Below, piece by piece: positions 7,135 to 14,982 of a stretch of 22,389 bases of DNA. The position numbers and the translations under genes are program-made. Source of the stretch: Zymomonas sp. (GTDB lineage: Bacteria > Pseudomonadota > Alphaproteobacteria > Sphingomonadales > Sphingomonadaceae); the NCBI GenBank assembly GCA_027489105.1, contig JAIYAJ010000236.1, forward strand, positions 1 through 22,389. Reading direction: 5' to 3'. Under the pieces are notes generated by a model, which was not told where the DNA came from, did no database searches, and saw only the letters and a program-made list of their open reading frames with translations. Within the stretch, counting starts at the first letter, position 1. Each line of letters opens with the position of its first letter.

Positions 7135-7446
7135 GGGGCTAGCCCAAGGGAACGACGCTTCGTCTCGGTCTCAGGCAGCACGTGGCCATACGGCGCCGCA
7201 AAGTCCCAGACAGGGCACGAACCTGTGTGGCGCGGCGAACCGTTCTGGACCGACTGCGCCATCCTTCAGCAAGCAGGCATACCCTGTGTAATGTTTGGCG
7301 CTGACGGGGGCGGTGCGCATAGCGCGACTGAATGGACCACCGTCTCGTCGGTCGAGTCGCTCGCAGAGATACTGGCTGAGACTGCGATCCGGTTCTGCAG
7401 CAGCCATCGCGGTGACACTTCTGCTGGCAGCCATCCAGCGATCTGA
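7135..7446 (+). pseudogene. M20-family peptidase/deacylase, C-terminal fragment
   Basis: Open from just after a TGA, with no start codon of its own. The translation contains GHEPVWRGEPFWTDCAILQQ and GIPCVMFGADGGGAHSATEW followed by VSSVESLAEILAETAIRFC. This is the C-terminal catalytic part of M20 metallopeptidases (acetylornithine deacetylase/succinyl-diaminopimelate desuccinylase group): EPFWTD, GIP-x-x-x-FG and GGGAH with the metal-ligand histidine. Roughly the last 90-100 of about 400 residues remain; the N-terminal metal-binding and dimerisation parts are missing upstream. It is probably debris of the previous chromosomal or island content and cannot be active. Confidence 0.8.
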
Positions 7447-7453
7447 TCTGGCA

Positions 7454-7672
7454 TCAACGCTCGGCCTTGCGGCTCGCATCCGAGTGAAGCCGAAGTAGTC
7501 GCCCACGCACATAGCCGAAGGACGTGCTCTCGGCCGCGTCACGGGCGAGAACGTCCATATCGTGTAGCAGCGCGGCGATGGCAGCGAGCGCGTCGCCTTT
7601 GAACTCGGCCAGGACCGCTTCCGGCTCAGAGAGCGGCGCTGGTTCAGTGGATTGCTCGTCGCTCTCGGACAT
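7454..7672 (-). CDS. Small uncharacterised acidic protein, 72 aa
   Basis: The start is supported by an excellent ribosome site, AGGAGG, six bases before the ATG, which is why I believe this small gene is real. The sequence starts MSESDEQSTEPAPLSEPEAV, an acidic and probably disordered N-terminus, followed by a helical stretch GDALAAIAALLHDMDVLARD and a basic end. No family recognised, no membrane segment. It converges with the peptidase fragment, eight bases away. A small regulatory or antitoxin-like protein would fit its size, but nothing in the sequence proves it. Confidence 0.6.
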   Translation of the reverse strand: MSESDEQSTEPAPLSEPEAVLAEFKGDALAAIAALLHDMDVLARDAAESTSFGYVRGRLLRLHSDASRKAER

Positions 7673-7999
7673 CGTTGCCTCCTAAGAACGAAACAAGAAC
7701 ATACGGGCTGATGAGTCAAGACGACTTCGGCGAGCTCGGAGCGCCCAAACCACGGCGGACGCTGACAAGTGACGTCGCGCAGGGAAGCTCACACAGACTC
7801 GCGGCGAACGGGACGTAGGTGATGAGGCTCAGCGTCGCCGCACCCGCCAGCGCCCACCTAATCGCTTCCTGGGGCATGACTTGGCGCCGGGAGATCAAGG
7901 TGCGTTGAAACCAGACCGGCTTGACCCTACGCCCACGCTCCCGGCGGCATGTTGCGAGAGCTACGAGAAGCGCCTGTGACCCTCATGAACGGCACCGAG

Positions 8000-8212
8000 G
8001 TGCAATACGGTATACATCGTTGCAATACGGTAGCAGTCGCTCGGGATTTATACTAAAAATACCTATTTCTTTGATGTAGATATAGCAGTAAATGCGCATG
8101 ACGAGGCGCAAATCGGCTCGGAAGCGCGACCCTAACGCTACCGTATTGCTACCTTTTTGCAGCGCAGAAATTTTTTCTGCGACCCCTAATGTCGCCGCTC
8201 TCCGGTATTGCA
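8000..8212. repeat. Four-copy iterated motif GCAATACGGTA in two orientations
   Basis: Copies are at 8000-8012 (gtgcaatacggta, plus), 8020-8034 (ttgcaatacggtagc, plus), 8137-8149 (gctaccgtattgc, minus) and 8202-8212 (ccggtattgca, minus, one base changed). Copies two and three share GCAATACGGTAGC as a perfect 13-bp inverted repeat 102 bp apart. Two direct and two inverted copies upstream of the restriction operon suggest a multi-site operator or a replication/partition site. Confidence 0.7.
8164..8182. promoter_or_regulatory. Hairpin/palindrome CGCAGAAA-ttt-TTTCTGCG
   Basis: A perfect 8-bp stem with a 3-base centre. It lies between the third and fourth copies of the iterated motif and could be a small terminator or a binding site. 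Confidence 0.4.
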
Positions 8213-8534
8213 GCAAGCAATCCGTCGCGTTGATAGCAGAAATGCACGTTTTAACTGCATAATCGTGCTTCTACATGTCAGATAATAGCAACGCTTCGGA
8301 GCGAATACGCGTTCGACAGCGCGTGAGCACGCAATCGCAGGTGCGTTGGCGGATTTTCGTTATTAGATGGAACCAGTTTTGTTGGTCAATAACGGCTGGC
8401 CAGCATCGGGCGCGCTTGGTCATGCGCATGATTGGAAGCTGGCATACTCTGTCCCCGTCCGCCGCCCTTGACGCATCCCTGCAATTCGGCGAGCCATTGT
8501 GCGCACATACGGATTCACGGATTGCATCACAGTC

Positions 8535-9986
8535 ATGTTTGAACAGGTCTTCAAGAACATCGACGATGCGTTGCGTAAGGAGGATGGCTGTTCAACCGAA
8601 CTCGACTATATCGAGCAGACCTCCTGGGTTCTGTTCCTGAAATACCTCGACGATCTGGAAAAAGAACGTTCGGCGACGGCTGCGCTTGAAGGGCGCTCAT
8701 ATACCCCGATCATCGATGCCGCGCATCGCTGGTCCGTCTGGGCCGCGCCCCGGAAGTCCGATGGCAGCATCGACCATATGCGCACGAAGGCCGGTCCGGA
8801 CCTGATCGATTACGTCGATGATGAGCTGTTTCCCTACCTCAAGGGCTTCAAGGAGCGCGCCACCGGCTCGGACACGATCGAATACAAGATCGGCGAGATT
8901 TTCGGCGAGCTCCGCAACCGCTTCCAGTCCGGATACAATCTGCGTGACGTGGTGCAGGAGATCGATGCGCTGCGCTTCGGCTCTCAGGCCGAAAAGCATG
9001 AGCTGTCGGACCTCTATGAGTCGCGCATCAAGCGCATGGGCAATGCCGGGCGCAATGGCGGCGAGTATTACACCCCGCGCCCGCTCATCCGCGCCATGAT
9101 CAAGGTTCTGAACCCGAAGATCGGCGAGCGCATCTATGATGGTGCGGTCGGCTCTGCGGGCTTCCTGTGCGAGGCCTTCGCGCATCTGAGGCCCATGGCC
9201 AAGAGCACGGCTGATATCGAAACTCTTCAGAGCCGCACGCTCTACGGCAAGGAGAAGAAGCCGCTCGCCTATGTCATCGCGATCATGAACATGATCCTGC
9301 ACGGCATCGATGCGCCGAACGTCATCCACACCAACACGCTGGCCGAGAACCTCTCAGACATTCAGGCGAAGGACCAGTTCGACATCATCCTGGCCAATCC
9401 GCCCTTCGGCGGCAGCGAACGCCCCGAGGTGCAGCAAAATTTCGACATCCGCACGGGCGAGACGGCGTTCCTGTTCCTGCAGCATTTCATGCGGCTGCTG
9501 AAGCCAGGCGGGCGGGCGGCGATCGTCATCAAGAACACGTTCCTCTCGAATTCGGACAACGCCAGCGTCGCCCTGCGGCGCGAATTGCTGGCGAATTTCA
9601 ACCTGTTCGCCGTCCTCGACATGCCCGGCGGCACGTTTCAGGGGGCGGGCGTCAAAACCGTGGTGCTGTTCTTCGAGAAGGGCGCGCCGACCCGTTCGGT
9701 CTGGTTCTACAAGCTCGATCCGGGCCGCAACATGGGCAAGACCAACCCGCTCAATGATGATGATCTGGCGGAATTCGTGCAGCTCCAGCCGGCGCGCGGC
9801 GCCGGCGACAATTCCTGGAGCATCGACGCAGGCGCCATCGACAAGACGACCTATGACCTCTCAGTGAAGAACCCGAACAAAGGCGAGGAAGCGGCCATCC
9901 GCACCCCGCAGGAGATCATGGACGAGATCGCTGCGCTGGATGCCGAGAGCGCCGATATCCTCGCCAGCATACGGGTGCTGGTATGA
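8535..9986 (+). CDS. hsdM: Type I restriction-modification DNA methyltransferase subunit HsdM
   Basis: 483 residues from MFEQVFKNIDDALRKEDGC, the typical N-terminus of this family; a GTG start 12 codons upstream is less likely. No strong ribosome site is seen. The N-terminal helical domain (about 1-160) is followed by the N6-adenine methyltransferase domain: EYYTPRP (177-183), motif I YDGAVGSAGF (201-210) for S-adenosylmethionine, and motif IV NPPF (288-291), the catalytic motif. With HsdS it methylates adenines in the recognition site and protects host DNA; with HsdR added the complex cuts unmodified DNA. First gene of the hsdMSR operon: its TGA overlaps the hsdS ATG (ATGA). Intact by length and motifs. 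Confidence 0.96.
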   Translation: MFEQVFKNIDDALRKEDGCSTELDYIEQTSWVLFLKYLDDLEKERSATAALEGRSYTPIIDAAHRWSVWAAPRKSDGSIDHMRTKAGPDLIDYVDDELFPYLKGFKERATGSDTIEYKIGEIFGELRNRFQSGYNLRDVVQEIDALRFGSQAEKHELSDLYESRIKRMGNAGRNGGEYYTPRPLIRAMIKVLNPKIGERIYDGAVGSAGFLCEAFAHLRPMAKSTADIETLQSRTLYGKEKKPLAYVIAIMNMILHGIDAPNVIHTNTLAENLSDIQAKDQFDIILANPPFGGSERPEVQQNFDIRTGETAFLFLQHFMRLLKPGGRAAIVIKNTFLSNSDNASVALRRELLANFNLFAVLDMPGGTFQGAGVKTVVLFFEKGAPTRSVWFYKLDPGRNMGKTNPLNDDDLAEFVQLQPARGAGDNSWSIDAGAIDKTTYDLSVKNPNKGEEAAIRTPQEIMDEIAALDAESADILASIRVLV

Positions 9987-11224
9987 AGGGGTGGGAAGTC
10001 AAATCACTCGGCGAGTTATGTGAGATCAACCTCGGTCGAACGCCCTACCGTGGCGAAAGGAGGTTCTGGGACGAAACCCGCATCACCAACAATGTTTGGC
10101 TCTCGATTGCAGACCTTCTGAATTCAAAAAACAATACGGTTTTTGACAGTTCAGAATACATCTCTGAAGATGGAGCGCTTGTCTCTAAAATTGTTAAGAG
10201 TGGAACATTGCTCCTGAGCTTCAAGCTAACTCTAGGAAGGGTAGCTTTCGCAGGGAGAGATTTATATACAAACGAAGCGATTGCTGCCCTTCCCATTATA
10301 GCTCGCAACACAATAGATAAAGAATTTTTATTCTACTACTTCAACTATTTTGATTGGAAGAAGGCTGCTGAAAACGATGCCAAAATCAAAGGCCTTACAC
10401 TAAACAAAGCGAAACTGAAGGTCTTACCCGTCCCACTCCCCCCGCTCGATGAACAGCGGCGGATTGTGGCCGTTCTGTATGAGGCCTTTGCCGGGCTAAC
10501 TGTGATGCGCCAGCATGCCGAGGCCAACCTCGAAAACGCCCGCGCCCTCTTCGACAGCCACCTTAACGCCATCTTCTCACAAAGGGGTGACGGGTGGGTG
10601 GAGACGACTTTTGACCAGTTGTGCGACATCAAACACGGCTTCGCTTTCAAGAGCGAGTTTTTTACGGACGCAGGCGATCACGTCCTTTTAACGCCCGGGA
10701 ACTTCTACGAGGCAGGAGGTTACCGGGACAGAGGCGATAAGCAGAAGTTCTATGTTGGCGAAATACCCGACGGCTATGTTCTGTCTGAGGGAGATCTGCT
10801 CGTGGCCATGACGGAACAAGCAGCGGGACTCCTTGGAAGTCCAATTCTGGTCCCTGAATCCGGCAAATTTTTGCACAACCAGAGGCTAGGTCTCGTGGTC
10901 GGAAAGCCCGGAACTAACTGGACAAACGATTTTTTCTTTTATGTTTTCAATACGAAGTTTGTTCGCCAAGAAATTCATGACAGCGCGTCTGGCGTGAAGG
11001 TTCGCCACACCTCGCCGAGCAAAATCGGCGAGGTGCCAGTGAGCTATCCAAAATCCAAAGCTTTGCAGCTTGCGATCGTATCCCAACTAACTGAATTGCA
11101 AGTGGAAACCACCCGCCTCGAAACCCTCTACCGCAAGAAACTCGCGGCGATCGATGAACTCAAGCAATCCATCCTGCACCGGGCCTTCTCTGGGCAATTG
11201 ACCGGGGAAGCCATAACCGCATGA
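9983..11224 (+). CDS. hsdS: Type I restriction-modification specificity subunit HsdS
   Basis: 413 residues, two target-recognition domains. TRD1 (about 1-150) opens WEVKSLGELCEINLGRTP and contains FWDETRITNNVWLSIADL. A central conserved helix follows (PLPPLDEQRRIVAVLYEAFAG, about 155-175). TRD2 starts near 207 with WVETTFDQLCDIKHGFAFKS, and the distal conserved helix is ELQVETTRLETLYRKKLAAIDELKQSIL near the end. It sets the bipartite DNA target and bridges HsdM and HsdR. Start and end overlap hsdM and hsdR by ATGA. The TRD1 coding stretch (about 10080-10400) is clearly more AT-rich than the conserved helix regions around it, consistent with exchange of recognition domains between systems. The target cannot be predicted from sequence alone. 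Confidence 0.95.
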   Translation: MKGWEVKSLGELCEINLGRTPYRGERRFWDETRITNNVWLSIADLLNSKNNTVFDSSEYISEDGALVSKIVKSGTLLLSFKLTLGRVAFAGRDLYTNEAIAALPIIARNTIDKEFLFYYFNYFDWKKAAENDAKIKGLTLNKAKLKVLPVPLPPLDEQRRIVAVLYEAFAGLTVMRQHAEANLENARALFDSHLNAIFSQRGDGWVETTFDQLCDIKHGFAFKSEFFTDAGDHVLLTPGNFYEAGGYRDRGDKQKFYVGEIPDGYVLSEGDLLVAMTEQAAGLLGSPILVPESGKFLHNQRLGLVVGKPGTNWTNDFFFYVFNTKFVRQEIHDSASGVKVRHTSPSKIGEVPVSYPKSKALQLAIVSQLTELQVETTRLETLYRKKLAAIDELKQSILHRAFSGQLTGEAITA

Positions 11225-13545
11225 ATGAAGCCGAAACCCGCGCCGAGCTGATCGACCCCGCGCTTGCAGCGGCGGGCTGGGGCGTGGTCGAGGGCAGCCG
11301 CATTCGCCGCGAGGTGATCGCGCCCGGTCGCCTTGAAGGCGGCGGGCGGCGCGGCAAGGCTGAGATCGCCGATTATGTGCTGATCCATCGCAACAGCAAG
11401 CTTGCCGTGATCGAGGCCAAGAAGCGCGCCGCGCAACTCACCGAAGGCCTTGGCCAAGCCAAGCTCTATGCGGGCAAGCTCCTCACCCGCTTCGCCTTCT
11501 CCACCAATGGCGAAGGCGTCTATCAGGTCGATATGCAGACCGGCGCGGAAGGGCCAGTCGAGGCGTTCCCGTCACCCGATGCGCTCTGGGCCGCGACCTT
11601 CCCCGAGCCCAATGCCTGGCGCGAGCGATTCGGCGCCATTCCTTTTGTCGAGAAGGGCGGCGGCTGGTCGGTCCGCTACTACCAGCACAATGCCGCAAAC
11701 CGGGTGCTGGAAGCCATTGCGGCCGGCAAGCCGCGCATCCTGCTGACGCTCGCCACCGGCACAGGCAAGACGACCATCGCCTTCCAGATCGCGTGGAAGC
11801 TCTTTCAGGCGAAATGGAACCTCTCGGGCGAGCCGACGCGCCGCCCGCGCATCCTGTTTCTCGCGCACCGGAACATTCTCGCCAATCAGGCCAAGAACGA
11901 CTTCAGCTCCTTCGCGGCCTTCCCCGAGGATGCCATGGTGCGCATCCGCCCTGATGAGATCGCCAAGAAGGATCGCGTGCCGACCAACGGCAACCTGTTT
12001 TTCACGATCTTCCAGACCTTCATGAGCGGCAAGGACGCTGACGGCAACGACGCGCCCAACTTCGGCGATTATCCCAAGGACTTCTTCGACTTCATCATCA
12101 TCGACGAATGCCATATCGGCGGCGCGAGGGATGAGAGCACGTGGCGCCAAATTCTCGAATATTTCGCGCCAGCCGTGCAGCTGGGCCTGACGGCCACGCC
12201 CAAGCGCGAGATCAACGCCGACACTTACCGCTATTTCGGCGACCCTGTTTACATTTATTCGCTCAAGGAAGGGATCAACGACGGTTACCTGACGCCCTTC
12301 AAGGTGAAGCAGATCGCGACCACGCTCGACGATTACATCTACACCCCGGATGATGAGGTCATCTCTGGCGAGGTCGAGGAAGGCCGGCGCTACCGCGAGG
12401 GCGAGTTCAACCGCATCATCGAGATCATGGACCGCGAACGCTACAGGGTGCGCCTGTTCATCAGCGAGATCGACCAGCGCGAGAAGACCATCGTCTTCTG
12501 TGCGTCGCAGGATCACGCCGCTGCCGTCCGTGATCTGATCAACCAGATAAAGACCAGCACCGACCCGCTCTACTGCGTCCGCGTCACGGCCAATGACGGC
12601 GCCATCGGCGATGGGCACCTCAAGGCGTTCCAGAACAACGAGAAGACCATTCCGACGATTCTCACCACTTCGCAGAAGCTTTCGACGGGGGTGGATGCCC
12701 GCAACGTGCGCAACATCGTGCTGATGCGCCCCGTCAACTCCATGATCGAGTTCAAGCAGATCATCGGGCGCGGAACCCGGCTTTATGATGGCAAGGAGCA
12801 TTTCACGATCTATGATTTTGTGAAGGCTTATGAGCACTTCAACGACCCTGAGTGGGATGGCGAGCCGCTGGAGCCGGAACAGCCGCGCCCGCGCGCCGAG
12901 CGGGGCGAAGCGTCACCGCCAGAGACGCCACCTGGGGGGGATGACGCCGAAGGCGAGCGGCGTCCGGAAACAATCAGGATCAAGCTCGCCGACGGCAGGG
13001 AGCGCACCATCCAGCATATGTCAGCCACGACATTCTGGAGCCCCGACGGCAGGCCGATATCGGCCGCGCAGTTCGTCGAGAGGCTGTTCGGCGACCTGCC
13101 GACCTTCTTTAAAGACGAAGAGGAATTGCGCCGCCTCTGGAGCCAGCCCGAAACCCGCAAGGCATTGCTCCAAGGACTTGCAGACAAGGGCTATGGCCGC
13201 GACCAGCTCACCGAAATGCGCCGGGCCATCAATGCCGAGAAGAGCGACATTTTCGACGTGCTTGCCTATGTCGCCTTCCTCTCGGCGCCGATCACGCGCG
13301 AAGAACGGGTGGAGAGCCGCCGTGCGCAAGCCCTTAAGCCCTATAGCGCGGAGTTGCAGGCTTTCCTCGATTTTGTGCTCGGGCAGTATGTGACTGAGGG
13401 AATCGACGAACTCTATCAGGAGAAGCTGGGTGCTCTGATCGGCCTGAAATACGGGTCCGTCAACGACGCAACTCGTGCTCTAGGCAACGTCAGCGAAATT
13501 CGGGATGCCTTTATCGGCTTTCAACGGCATCTGTTTAGCCATTAG
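11221..13545 (+). CDS. hsdR: Type I restriction endonuclease subunit HsdR
   Basis: 774 residues. The N-terminal PD-(D/E)xK nuclease shows Asp51 (EIADYVL) and Glu65-x-Lys67 (VIEAKK). The SF2 translocase follows: Walker A ATGTGKT (178-184), DECH box (295-298), TATP (324-327) and motif VI IGRGTR (515-520). A low-complexity proline/glutamate-rich linker (about 545-590) leads to a C-terminal helical domain that normally docks on the methylase core. It drives ATP-dependent translocation and cleavage of unmethylated DNA. It overlaps hsdS by four bases, so the operon is hsdM-hsdS-hsdR. Length and all motifs indicate an intact, active enzyme of the EcoAI-like group (hsdR about 770-800 residues). Confidence 0.96.
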   Translation: MNEAETRAELIDPALAAAGWGVVEGSRIRREVIAPGRLEGGGRRGKAEIADYVLIHRNSKLAVIEAKKRAAQLTEGLGQAKLYAGKLLTRFAFSTNGEGVYQVDMQTGAEGPVEAFPSPDALWAATFPEPNAWRERFGAIPFVEKGGGWSVRYYQHNAANRVLEAIAAGKPRILLTLATGTGKTTIAFQIAWKLFQAKWNLSGEPTRRPRILFLAHRNILANQAKNDFSSFAAFPEDAMVRIRPDEIAKKDRVPTNGNLFFTIFQTFMSGKDADGNDAPNFGDYPKDFFDFIIIDECHIGGARDESTWRQILEYFAPAVQLGLTATPKREINADTYRYFGDPVYIYSLKEGINDGYLTPFKVKQIATTLDDYIYTPDDEVISGEVEEGRRYREGEFNRIIEIMDRERYRVRLFISEIDQREKTIVFCASQDHAAAVRDLINQIKTSTDPLYCVRVTANDGAIGDGHLKAFQNNEKTIPTILTTSQKLSTGVDARNVRNIVLMRPVNSMIEFKQIIGRGTRLYDGKEHFTIYDFVKAYEHFNDPEWDGEPLEPEQPRPRAERGEASPPETPPGGDDAEGERRPETIRIKLADGRERTIQHMSATTFWSPDGRPISAAQFVERLFGDLPTFFKDEEELRRLWSQPETRKALLQGLADKGYGRDQLTEMRRAINAEKSDIFDVLAYVAFLSAPITREERVESRRAQALKPYSAELQAFLDFVLGQYVTEGIDELYQEKLGALIGLKYGSVNDATRALGNVSEIRDAFIGFQRHLFSH

Positions 13546-13670
13546 AGTGACAACGTGGCTGAGCGGGTGAGCTAGGACGACTAAAGCGCGCCCGCCCAGA
13601 CCAATGACTGCGATTGTATTACGCAAGAATAGTATCCTGAATCATTTAAAAACAAAATGAGGAATTTCAT

Positions 13671-14018
13671 ATGGGTCGCATTACTTTAGTAATAGGTGTT
13701 TTGATCACTGTTTACGGTTGGTTCCGGATGCTGAATCCGACAGGTGGGCCGGTCATATTTGATCGTCAGTATATCAATATACATGAACTCGTGATATGTG
13801 TATCATTGATCATTACTGGTATCGGAATATCTCTTGGAGGATTGATACAAAATATATCAAATGATAACAAGAAAAAATTTGTATCTACAAGTAAAGCAGA
13901 AAATTCAGACCTCACGCACGATTATAAGGAGACGACCTCTTCGGAAATTACATCGAAGGATCGTGCTTCAGCACTACGTCTTGAGCTTGATCGGGCTCAG
14001 GCAAAGTTACAAAAGTAG
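13671..14018 (+). CDS. Small AT-rich membrane protein, 115 aa
   Basis: Ribosome site GAGGA eight bases before the ATG. Two hydrophobic helices are visible, ITLVIGVLITVYGWF (about 4-18) and ELVICVSLIITGIGISLGGL (about 39-58), with a short loop between, then a polar, charged cytoplasmic tail (about 60-115) ending in a short amphipathic helix, ALRLELDRAQAKLQ. Family not recognised. Base composition is much more AT-rich than hsdR before it, so it has a separate origin. Small two-helix membrane proteins in defence islands are sometimes effectors that damage the membrane, but there is no motif here to support that. Confidence 0.65.
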   Translation: MGRITLVIGVLITVYGWFRMLNPTGGPVIFDRQYINIHELVICVSLIITGIGISLGGLIQNISNDNKKKFVSTSKAENSDLTHDYKETTSSEITSKDRASALRLELDRAQAKLQK

Positions 14019-14036
14019 GATCGTAAACACGATCTC

Positions 14037-14068
14037 GCGCCTCGGTAAGGTATACCCTACCGAGGCGC
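14037..14068. terminator. Strong hairpin after the small membrane-protein gene
   Basis: GCGCCTCGGTA (14037-14047) pairs perfectly with TACCGAGGCGC (14058-14068), an 11-bp stem. The 10-base loop is itself centred on the palindrome ggtatacc. No T-run follows, so it may be a terminator of unusual form or part of the recombinase control region next to it. Confidence 0.5.
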
Positions 14069-14073
14069 CGCTA

Positions 14074-14156
14074 TGAGACAGTTGGGCTGTCTCAATAGGG
14101 TCTCCTTGACGTCTTCGAGGCAGGTGCTAGACAAGGTCTAGACCCTATCGAGACAG
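14074..14156. promoter_or_regulatory. Palindromic leader of the resolvase gene (probable res/operator site)
   Basis: TGAGACAG (14074-14081) and CTGTCTCA (14087-14094) form one inverted repeat. CTGTCTCAATAGGGTCT (14087-14103) and AGACCCTATCGAGACAG (14140-14156) form a 17-bp inverted repeat with one mismatch. CTAGAC-aag-GTCTAG (14127-14141) is a third palindrome. Nested dyads directly before a serine recombinase gene are typical of its recombination and autorepression site. The last dyad ends about 10 bases before the start codon, so binding would block expression. Confidence 0.7.
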
Positions 14157-14165
14157 GAGCCCCCG

Positions 14166-14717
14166 ATGGCCACTTACGGATACGCCCGCGTCAGCACGAC
14201 CGACCAAGACCTCTCGATCCAGATCGAAAAACTCAAGGGCGCCGGGTGCTCGATCGTCAGAGCAGAGAAAGCCAGCGGCGCAAGCCGCGAGGGTCGCGAC
14301 GAACTCGCCCTGCTTCTGGAGTTCCTGCAGCCCGGCGACGTGTTGATGGTAACGCGCATCGATCGGCTTGCCCGCTCCGTAGGCGACCTTCAAGAGATCG
14401 TCCGCGCCGTGCGCCAGAAGGGTGCGCATCTCAGAGCGACCGACCAGCCGATCGACACCACGAGCGCTGCGGGCAAGGCCTTCCTCGACATGCTGGGCGT
14501 GTTCGCCGAGTTCGAGACGAACCTGCGTCGTGAACGTCAGATGGAAGGCATTGTGAAGGCGAAGGCAGCGGGCGTTTACAAGGGCCGGAAGCCTTCGATT
14601 GATGCACAGCGCATCAAGGAGCTTCGCGACGCTGGCGTGGGCGCCAGCGAGATTGCCCGGCAGCTCAAGATCGGGCGGGCGTCGGTATATCGAAGCCTTG
14701 AAATGCTGCTGCGATAG
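14166..14717 (+). CDS. Serine recombinase, resolvase/invertase family
   Basis: 183 residues; AGGAG lies eight bases before the ATG. Catalytic marks are Arg8 and Ser10 in YARVSTTDQD and Asp66, Arg67 and Arg70 in RIDRLARS, followed by the long E helix (about 100-130) and a C-terminal helix-turn-helix (about 145-180, with EIARQLKIGRASVYRSL). This is the complete small resolvase/invertase layout. It would act at paired sites to resolve cointegrates or invert DNA. I see only one candidate site in the window, just upstream. No Tn3-type transposase is present, so it may be a remnant of a transposon or a stand-alone recombinase of the island. Confidence 0.94.
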   Translation: MATYGYARVSTTDQDLSIQIEKLKGAGCSIVRAEKASGASREGRDELALLLEFLQPGDVLMVTRIDRLARSVGDLQEIVRAVRQKGAHLRATDQPIDTTSAAGKAFLDMLGVFAEFETNLRRERQMEGIVKAKAAGVYKGRKPSIDAQRIKELRDAGVGASEIARQLKIGRASVYRSLEMLLR

Positions 14718-14982
14718 CAGCATTGTCTGATAACCGGCGAGTCTGCAAAGTTCTTGTTGACGTGAGGGTTCGGTCGCTGGGGCAACGCGACAGTTCGGGC
14801 GAAAGGTTGGGAAACCAGACTGGGCCAGTATGATGCTCAGACTCGCAGCGTTTCTTCGATTCTTATACACTGACCAAAAGCATCGACTACTCTTAATCCG
14901 ATATAATTTATAAATTAGTGATATTAAATTGAAAATTATTCTAATAAATACACTATATTTTGCTAATTTGAAAGATAGTTAT

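Larger units (their letters stand above)
7673..8534. other. Long non-coding region before hsdM
   Basis: About 860 bp without a gene I can support. It holds the iterated motif at 8000-8212, a hairpin at 8164-8182 and an AT-rich patch near 8045-8090. A 53-60 codon minus-strand frame around 7716-7898 with a hydrophobic stretch has no ribosome site and is not called. The hsdM promoter must lie here, but no clear -35/-10 pair stands out. Confidence 0.5.

Noticed and set aside
7716..7898. 60-codon minus frame with a hydrophobic segment
   Set aside because: TTG start, no ribosome site at either this or the inner ATG; not enough to call a membrane protein.
8275..8640. 121-codon plus frame upstream of and overlapping hsdM
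   Set aside because: No ribosome site, no similarity, and overlaps the true hsdM N-terminus in another frame.
9135..9165. HsdM motif I reads YDGAVGSAGF instead of DPACGTGGF
   Set aside because: This variant keeps the required glycines and is usual in this HsdM subgroup, so it is not evidence of an inactive enzyme.
11572..12837. 421-codon minus-strand frame
   Set aside because: Exactly antisense to hsdR, whose motifs are complete; low-complexity composition typical of a complementary-strand frame.
14145..14870. 241-codon minus frame
   Set aside because: Antisense to the serine recombinase, which has all catalytic motifs.
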